This document shows, piece by piece, positions 1-3,972 of a stretch of 6,965 bases of DNA; position 1 is the first letter of the stretch, and each line of letters begins with the position of its first letter. The DNA lies in NCBI GenBank assembly GCA_001916055.1, contig MNRR01000047.1, forward strand, positions 1 through 6,965, read 5' to 3'. Below the pieces are notes generated by a model. That model saw nothing but the letters and a program-made list of their open reading frames with translations, ran no database searches and was not told the DNA's origin. A program made the position numbers and the translations under genes. The DNA is from Clostridium sp. 28_12 (GTDB taxonomy: Bacteria; Bacillota; Clostridia; TANB77; CAG-508).

Positions 1-165
1 ACTTGGTGTTCCTATAAATTCTACTTTAAAGTTTTCTTGTTTTGCTTGCGCATTTCCTACACCATTTATATTTAATTCCACATTAGTTATTGCAGCATAT
101 GCTACTGCTACTAATATTATTGCTACTAGTAGTATTCCTCCTACTATTTTCGTGTTTTTTCCCAT
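1..165 (-). CDS. Secreted TasA/SipW-type signal-peptide protein, N-terminal part only
   Basis: The first 55 codons of a gene that runs off the left edge are visible. The product starts with MGKNTK, followed by a hydrophobic stretch at residues 7-25 (IVGGILLVAIILVAVAYAA), and then a polar, Asn- and Val-rich start of a mature chain (ITNVELNINGVG). An A-Y-A site at residues 22-24 would suit a signal peptidase. This layout, with 'AYAAITN' directly after the membrane segment and then strand-like sequence, resembles proteins processed by SipW-type signal peptidases, such as TasA/camelysin-like surface or matrix-fibre proteins. That assignment is inferred from the N-terminus alone; an ordinary secreted or membrane-anchored protein is possible. 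The start is well supported: the minus strand carries GAAGGAGG (177-184) 11 bases before the ATG. The gene appears to have its own promoter about 85 bases upstream. No SipW peptidase gene is visible, but the downstream side is outside the window. Confidence 0.6.
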   Translation of the reverse strand, partial: MGKNTKIVGGILLVAIILVAVAYAAITNVELNINGVGNAQAKQENFKVEFIGTPS

Positions 166-176
166 GTTTATTTTTT

Positions 177-184
177 CCTCCTTC
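177..184 (-). promoter_or_regulatory. Ribosome binding site of the secreted-protein gene
   Basis: The minus strand reads GAAGGAGG, a near-perfect Shine-Dalgarno sequence 11 bases before the ATG at 165. It fixes the start of the partial gene at the left edge and supports it as real despite the short visible length. Confidence 0.7.
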
Positions 185-246
185 TTTTGACTTGCTATTC
201 AAAGTGATGCTTTTTGATAACTGAACTTTTTCTGTTTTATTTATGA

Positions 247-273
247 CTTATCATTTTGTGTATTTCTTGTCAA
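247..273 (-). promoter_or_regulatory. Putative sigma-A promoter of the secreted-protein gene
   Basis: On the minus strand a perfect -35 hexamer, TTGACA (268-273), is followed after 15 bases by GATAAG (247-252), which matches 4 of 6 positions of TATAAT. The spacer is two bases shorter than ideal and the -10 is mediocre, so activator help or weak basal activity is plausible. Transcription would begin near 240, giving a leader of about 75 bases before the ATG at 165. Copies of a TTTTGTGT repeat lie in the spacer and just upstream of the -35. The prediction rests on sequence match only. Confidence 0.45.
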
Positions 274-303
274 TACTTTTTGTGTATTTTATTGTTTTGT
301 GTC
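254..303. repeat. Three TTTTGTGT direct repeats around the promoter
   Basis: On the plus strand TTTTGTGT occurs at 254-261, 278-285 and 295-302. The first two copies extend to an identical 12-mer, TTTTGTGTATTT (254-265 and 278-289). The copies start 24 and 17 bases apart. One lies inside the promoter spacer and two lie upstream of the -35. Such placement would suit an operator or activator site, but in sequence this AT-rich, T-rich short words recur by chance, and no known regulator's box was recognised. Confidence 0.35.
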
Positions 304-317
304 TAATATTTCCATTT

Positions 318-2024
318 TTACAACTCTTCTACTTCTATTTTATCTTTTATTACAACAATTGCATAACTTCTTAAATTTGGTATTGCTTTTAATTCTTCTT
401 TTTTAGTATATCTTTCTAATTGTGTTTTTGCTTCTTGTTGTTTTTGTTTTAAAAGTTCTGGATTTTTATTATATTCTTCTTGTTTTATATATTTAAACTC
501 TAATAATACTCCATATCTTTCTTCTAATTTTTCTCTTGGCACTATTAATATATCTGCATATTCTCCTCCAACCTCTAACTCTGATTTTACATATACTGCT
601 CCTAGCATTCTACATATTGAGTAAAATATCACTTTTATGTATTTTTCATCAAAGCGTTGATAATCTTTGTTAGATAAGTTTGTTAAAAATGTTCCTAGTG
701 TTTCTATTGCCTTATCTATTTTTCCTTCTAGTAATATTTCTTTTATCATTTCTCCATTTTTTATCTCTGCATTTATTCCTGCTTTTCTTTTTATATATTC
801 TAAAAAATAGTTACTATAAATTGTTCTTATTGCCTCATTTGGTATAATAAATTTTAGTACTCCAAATTCATTTTCTTTTATTGTTAAATATCCTAAATAA
901 AATAATAATGAAATTAGCTCTTTTTCTCCAAAACTTATTTCTGCATTAAATTTCTCTGTCAATTTACTCTCTACTGGTTCTTCTGCTACTATTTTTTCTA
1001 ATAATTCTATTTTATTCATATTTTGACACAAATCCATAAATGCTTCTATTTTTCTATAATCACTTAATATGTTTATATCCCCTAATTTTTTAGGAATTTC
1101 TTTTAATCTGCAATATTCATTTAAGAAATATAATGTCATATTTGAATTATATAATTTGTAATTGTTTAATTCGTTATTATCTATTTCATCTGAAAATATA
1201 TATCCATCATAATTTTCCTTTATTATTGGTAATACTTCTTCTTGCTTTTCTTCTGGCATGTCTATTTCTTTCATTAAATATTTTACATCTTCTTTATTAA
1301 ATCCTAACATATCATTAAATTCTATATCTTTTGTTATATCATTGGCTATATTAAATCCACTTGTTGTACTGTCTAATGTTATTGGGGCTACTCCTGTAAT
1401 AAATATTCTATCTACTACTGATTCTGTTCCTTCTTTTAAGATTTCGTACCATTTTCTTATTTTTCCATTTTTGGCTACTAACTCTTTGAATTCATCTGTT
1501 CTAAATCCTAATAATTCGTTTGCAAAATGATCATATTCATCTATTATTACATATATTTTCTCGTCTCTTCTTTGTGTTCTAAATGCTTCAAATATACTAC
1601 CTAATATTCCCTCTGTACTCTGTTCTGGATTATTGTAAAACTCTATTTCATAATCTGCTACAAATCTATTTATTCCTAAATCTACTTTTTCTCTAAATCC
1701 TTTCATTGTCTCTTCTACTGTATTTGTGCTTATTCCTGAAAAATTAAATCTTAATATGCAATATCTATTTTTATTTGGTGTTGGATTTTTTCCTATATAT
1801 GTTTTTCCAAATAATTTTTCAAATTTATCCACTCTATTTTTATCATAATAACATTCTAGTGTACTTGTAAATAATGTTTTTCCAAATTTTCTCGGACGTA
1901 AGAACATTATTGTGCTATCTGCTAAGTCTTCCATTTTTTCTATATACATTGTTTTATCTACATATATTCTATTCTCTTCAACTATCTTCTCATAGTTACT
2001 TATTCCATTTGGTAATTTTCGCAT
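318..2024 (-). CDS. AAA-ATPase-like protein with C-terminal PD-(D/E)XK nuclease domain
   Basis: The 568-residue product matches the layout of the AAA-ATPase-like/PDDEXK_9 family (older name DUF1703), whose biological role is not established. Residues 1-15 (MRKLPNGISNYEKIV) and VDKT are the typical opening. RPRKFGKT at 43-50 is the family's P-loop variant, lacking the usual first glycine. YVIIDEYD at 158-165 is the Walker B strand, and ITGVAPIT at 209-216 resembles a sensor strand. The C-terminal nuclease looks complete: D491 in GGEYADILIV, E509 and K511 in LLEFKY, and a QxxxY pattern at 535-539. Both activities may therefore be intact. The start at 2024 was chosen because AGAGG (2033-2037) precedes it by 8 bases and the protein then begins like its family. 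An ATG 30 bases upstream has no ribosome site and sits inside an inverted repeat. The gene has its own likely promoter and appears separate from the upstream operon. Members are often multicopy in gut bacteria, which suggests an accessory role, but no defence or toxin function can be shown here. Confidence 0.88.
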   Translation of the reverse strand: MRKLPNGISNYEKIVEENRIYVDKTMYIEKMEDLADSTIMFLRPRKFGKTLFTSTLECYYDKNRVDKFEKLFGKTYIGKNPTPNKNRYCILRFNFSGISTNTVEETMKGFREKVDLGINRFVADYEIEFYNNPEQSTEGILGSIFEAFRTQRRDEKIYVIIDEYDHFANELLGFRTDEFKELVAKNGKIRKWYEILKEGTESVVDRIFITGVAPITLDSTTSGFNIANDITKDIEFNDMLGFNKEDVKYLMKEIDMPEEKQEEVLPIIKENYDGYIFSDEIDNNELNNYKLYNSNMTLYFLNEYCRLKEIPKKLGDINILSDYRKIEAFMDLCQNMNKIELLEKIVAEEPVESKLTEKFNAEISFGEKELISLLFYLGYLTIKENEFGVLKFIIPNEAIRTIYSNYFLEYIKRKAGINAEIKNGEMIKEILLEGKIDKAIETLGTFLTNLSNKDYQRFDEKYIKVIFYSICRMLGAVYVKSELEVGGEYADILIVPREKLEERYGVLLEFKYIKQEEYNKNPELLKQKQQEAKTQLERYTKKEELKAIPNLRSYAIVVIKDKIEVEEL

Positions 2025-2032
2025 TTTCACTA

Positions 2033-2037
2033 CCTCT
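2033..2037 (-). promoter_or_regulatory. Ribosome binding site deciding the ATPase/nuclease start
   Basis: The minus strand reads AAGAGGTAG, with the AGAGG core 8 bases before the ATG at 2024. No comparable site precedes the in-frame ATG at 2054, so translation most likely begins at 2024. Confidence 0.6.
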
Positions 2038-2046
2038 TTTCTATTT

Positions 2047-2079
2047 TTGCACATTTGTGACCGGTTCTCATCTGTGCAA
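2047..2079. repeat. Inverted repeat TTGCACA-N19-TGTGCAA in the 5' leader
   Basis: Two perfect 7-base arms, TTGCACA (2047-2053) and TGTGCAA (2073-2079), enclose 19 bases that contain the 6-base palindrome ACCGGT (2060-2065). The block is clearly richer in G+C than its surroundings. Its right arm falls at the predicted transcription start of the ATPase/nuclease gene, so it could be a repressor operator or a hairpin at the 5' end of the mRNA. It could also be a small dispersed REP/MITE-like palindrome, since its GAGAACCGG core resembles GAACCG-type repeats known in some Bacillota. It is not a terminator for the minus-strand genes because no T-run follows on that strand. Confidence 0.55.
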
Positions 2080-2083
2080 TTTT

Positions 2084-2112
2084 ATTTTACTATATGCTCT
2101 GCTAAATTGCAA
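2084..2112 (-). promoter_or_regulatory. Putative sigma-A promoter of the ATPase/nuclease gene
   Basis: On the minus strand TTGCAA (2107-2112, 4 of 6 to TTGACA) is followed after exactly 17 bases by TAAAAT (2084-2089, 5 of 6 to TATAAT). The expected start of transcription is near 2077, at the edge of the TTGCACA/TGTGCAA inverted repeat, giving a leader of about 50 bases. In AT-rich DNA such matches arise by chance, but the ideal spacing and its position in a 114-base gap between genes favour it. Confidence 0.45.
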
Positions 2113-2135
2113 TAATTTTGAATTGTTATTGGCAA
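2107..2135 (-). terminator. Weak hairpin after the carboxypeptidase gene, possible terminator
   Basis: Four bases beyond the stop codon of the S66 gene the minus strand can pair TTGCCAATAA (2126-2135) with TTATTGCAA (2107-2115), a 9-pair stem with one bulged C and a 10-base loop. Only TTTAG follows rather than a strong T-run, and the stem is mostly A-T, so termination would be leaky at best. It overlaps the -35 of the next promoter. Confidence 0.3.
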
Positions 2136-2138
2136 CTT

Positions 2139-3065
2139 CTAATCTTCACTCAAACAATTTTCTAATAATTCAATCTTAACATCTCTATTTGTATCAATTC
2201 TAGCCATAGTTCCAATTGGAATAACAGTTTTTTTATCAATATGTCCAAAATTTTCAGATTTGATTATTGGACCTTTAAATTTATCTCCGATAGTATCTAA
2301 TAATATATCTTCTAATTTAATTCCGCTTTCATTAGTATAATTTCCAAGCCAAATACCTTTTATTTGTTCGAATACACCATTTTGTTTCATGTAATATAAA
2401 AAATTGCTTGCCATAGCTGGTTCTGTTTCAAAACCTAATTCTTCTAAAAATAATATTTTATTCTTAAAATTAATAGAATATTTTCCTGCAACCATTCCAC
2501 TAGTCAAATTTAAGTTTCCTCCTATTAGTTGTCCTTCTGTTATACCTGCTTGTATAGTTTGATATTCATCTTCTTTCTCGCCTAATTCCAAACTTCCATC
2601 AACAAACCTTTTTAAGATTTCTTTTAGGCTATAATCTGTCTCGTCTGTTGCCACAGTTTTGAAATTAGTTCCACTAAATGTTACCAGTCCAGTCTTTTCT
2701 GTAATCATATTAGTTAAAGAAGTTATATCACTAAATCCACAAATGATTTTTGGATTTTTCTTTATATTATCATAATCAATGTATTCAAATGTTGAATTAC
2801 TATTATTTCCTCCTTTAGCACACCATATCATTTTGACCTCTTTATCAGCAAACATTTCATTTATATCGTCTGCTTTCTCCGTTGCTGTTGCACTATAATT
2901 ATTTGTATTAGAAAATATATTTTTTGAATATTTTACTTTAAATCCTAATTTTTCTATTATTTCTTTTGCTTGATCTAGTTCTTCTATATTGTCTCCTACA
3001 ATAGGACTTGATGGTGCAATAACTCCTATTGTATCCCCTATTTTTAAACTTTTTGGTATTATCAT
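2139..3065 (-). CDS. S66-family LD-carboxypeptidase, MccF-like
   Basis: The 308-residue product is a serine peptidase of family S66, cytoplasmic since no signal peptide is seen. Family members remove the terminal D-Ala from murein tetrapeptides (LdcA) or split microcin C-type aminoacyl-nucleotide toxins (MccF). The N-terminal part begins KIGDTIGVIAPSSP (8-21). The nucleophile is predicted to be S112 in GFSD. Partners of the catalytic triad are E208 in LFLEELG and H275 in FGHIDKKT. IGGNLNL (181-187) is another family signature. The loop KGGNNSNSTFEYIDYD (84-99) followed by NPKI resembles MccF (GGxNSN) more than the RGGYG form of classical LdcA, so the substrate is open. The start is the ATG at 3065, with AAAGGAGG (3070-3077) four bases before it. 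A TTG at 3086 in frame has no ribosome site. The gene follows pgeF by 31 bases and is probably cotranscribed with it. The length fits the family and no damage is seen. Confidence 0.9.
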   Translation of the reverse strand: MIIPKSLKIGDTIGVIAPSSPIVGDNIEELDQAKEIIEKLGFKVKYSKNIFSNTNNYSATATEKADDINEMFADKEVKMIWCAKGGNNSNSTFEYIDYDNIKKNPKIICGFSDITSLTNMITEKTGLVTFSGTNFKTVATDETDYSLKEILKRFVDGSLELGEKEDEYQTIQAGITEGQLIGGNLNLTSGMVAGKYSINFKNKILFLEELGFETEPAMASNFLYYMKQNGVFEQIKGIWLGNYTNESGIKLEDILLDTIGDKFKGPIIKSENFGHIDKKTVIPIGTMARIDTNRDVKIELLENCLSED

Positions 3066-3069
3066 ATTT

Positions 3070-3077
3070 CCTCCTTT
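3070..3077 (-). promoter_or_regulatory. Ribosome binding site deciding the S66 peptidase start
   Basis: The minus strand carries AAAGGAGG with only 4 bases between it and the ATG at 3065. The spacing is short but the match is strong. It lies inside the coding sequence that would result from the upstream TTG at 3086, which argues against that start. Confidence 0.7.
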
Positions 3078-3096
3078 AATCCCCAAGAAATGGATA

Positions 3097-3942
3097 CTAT
3101 TTTAACTCTATCAATGCCGTCTCTAAACCATATACTTCTTTTTCCACTCTATAAGAATGTATCAAATCAGAATTACATACACTACAAATTCCGCAATCAA
3201 TTATGTTCTCTTTTTTTAGTCCAACTTGTTCTAATATTATTTGATTAATTCTCACTGTGTCAATTGACCATCTATTTTCGTTTTCAACAGGAACTATTAT
3301 TTCATTTATTTCTTTTAACTCTTTAAATTCATTATAAAATGGTTCTTGCACATCTTTATGAACCTTAAAATGACATTTTCTAATACTTGGACAAATGCAA
3401 CAAATTATATCTGCTGGATTACATCCATATTGACTCTTCATTTTATTAATTGTTTCAACTGATATTCTTTGTAATGTTCCACGCCACCCTGAATGCACAT
3501 TTGCAATTACTCTTTTTGTTGGGTCAAAGAATAATAGTAAAATACAGTCTGCATTTGTTGTTGCTAATGCTATATTTTTCTTGTCTGTTACTAAGCCATC
3601 AATTTGTTCATATTCTTTTAAATTAAAGTCAGGTTCATTGCCATTTACTTTTTTCTCTACCACTTTTATATTTTTGGTATGTGATTGATTTGGTTTTGCT
3701 ATATTTATATAATCTATTCCCACTGAAGTTGCTAATTTTTTATAATCATTTACCGCTTTTTCATATTCTTCTTTAGTTAATGGAGTGGCATTTTTCGCTC
3801 TTGCAGTTCTAAAATTTGGTTCTAATCCAATTGCATATGCATGTTTTATTATGTCACTATATTCTAATAATTTTCTAAATTGTAAATATTCAACTCCATT
3901 CTTTTTTACATGAATAACATTTTCATTTGATAAATCTTTCAT
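3097..3942 (-). CDS. pgeF: Peptidoglycan editing factor PgeF (YfiH, laccase-domain family)
   Basis: The 281-residue product belongs to the YfiH/PgeF family (formerly 'polyphenol oxidase' or laccase domain). Relatives act on purine nucleosides (phosphorylase/deaminase activity), and in E. coli PgeF prevents wrong amino acids from entering the peptidoglycan stem peptide; which role dominates here is unknown. The metal-site residues are all present: H88 in PNQSH, C133 in TNADC and H150 in NVHSGWRG, with R154 following. The CICPSI..CHFKV segment (182-194) and the C-terminal C..C...LIHSYR (253-265) are also typical. It has no signal peptide and is expected in the cytoplasm. The ATG at 3942 has GAAAGGA (3954-3960) 11 bases before it; a second AAAAGGA sits only one base away and is too close to act. 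It lies 30 bases after addB and 31 before the S66 gene, which suggests one operon. The length is slightly above the usual 240-270 residues. Confidence 0.9.
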   Translation of the reverse strand: MKDLSNENVIHVKKNGVEYLQFRKLLEYSDIIKHAYAIGLEPNFRTARAKNATPLTKEEYEKAVNDYKKLATSVGIDYINIAKPNQSHTKNIKVVEKKVNGNEPDFNLKEYEQIDGLVTDKKNIALATTNADCILLLFFDPTKRVIANVHSGWRGTLQRISVETINKMKSQYGCNPADIICCICPSIRKCHFKVHKDVQEPFYNEFKELKEINEIIVPVENENRWSIDTVRINQIILEQVGLKKENIIDCGICSVCNSDLIHSYRVEKEVYGLETALIELK

Positions 3943-3972
3943 ATCCTTTTAAGTCCTTTCACACTTTTTAGT

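Noticed and set aside
215..253. TGATAA/TTATCA inverted repeat upstream of the secreted-protein gene
   Set aside because: Six-base A/T-rich arms with a 27-base loop are expected by chance here, and no T-run supports a terminator.
1258..1530. Plus-strand open frame of 90 codons inside the ATPase/nuclease gene
   Set aside because: It is antisense to a clearly conserved protein, has no ribosome site and a Ser/Leu/Ile-rich composition expected from reading A/T-rich coding DNA backwards.
2025..2054. Upstream ATG at 2054 as the start of the ATPase/nuclease protein
   Set aside because: It has no Shine-Dalgarno site, sits in an inverted-repeat arm, and adds ten residues not typical of the family.
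2047..2090. The TTGCACA/TGTGCAA dyad plus the T-rich plus-strand stretch as a terminator
   Set aside because: The T-rich tract follows only on the plus strand, where no gene is transcribed towards it. On the minus strand it lies ahead of a gene, followed by A-rich sequence.
1874..2179. Plus-strand open frame of 101 codons that reads like a membrane protein
   Set aside because: Its Phe/Leu-rich hydrophobicity comes from T-rich antisense DNA. It overlaps the start of the ATPase/nuclease gene, its promoter and the end of the S66 gene.
3066..3086. TTG at 3086 as the start of the S66 peptidase
   Set aside because: There is no ribosome site before it, and the strong AAAGGAGG lies downstream of it, just before the ATG at 3065.
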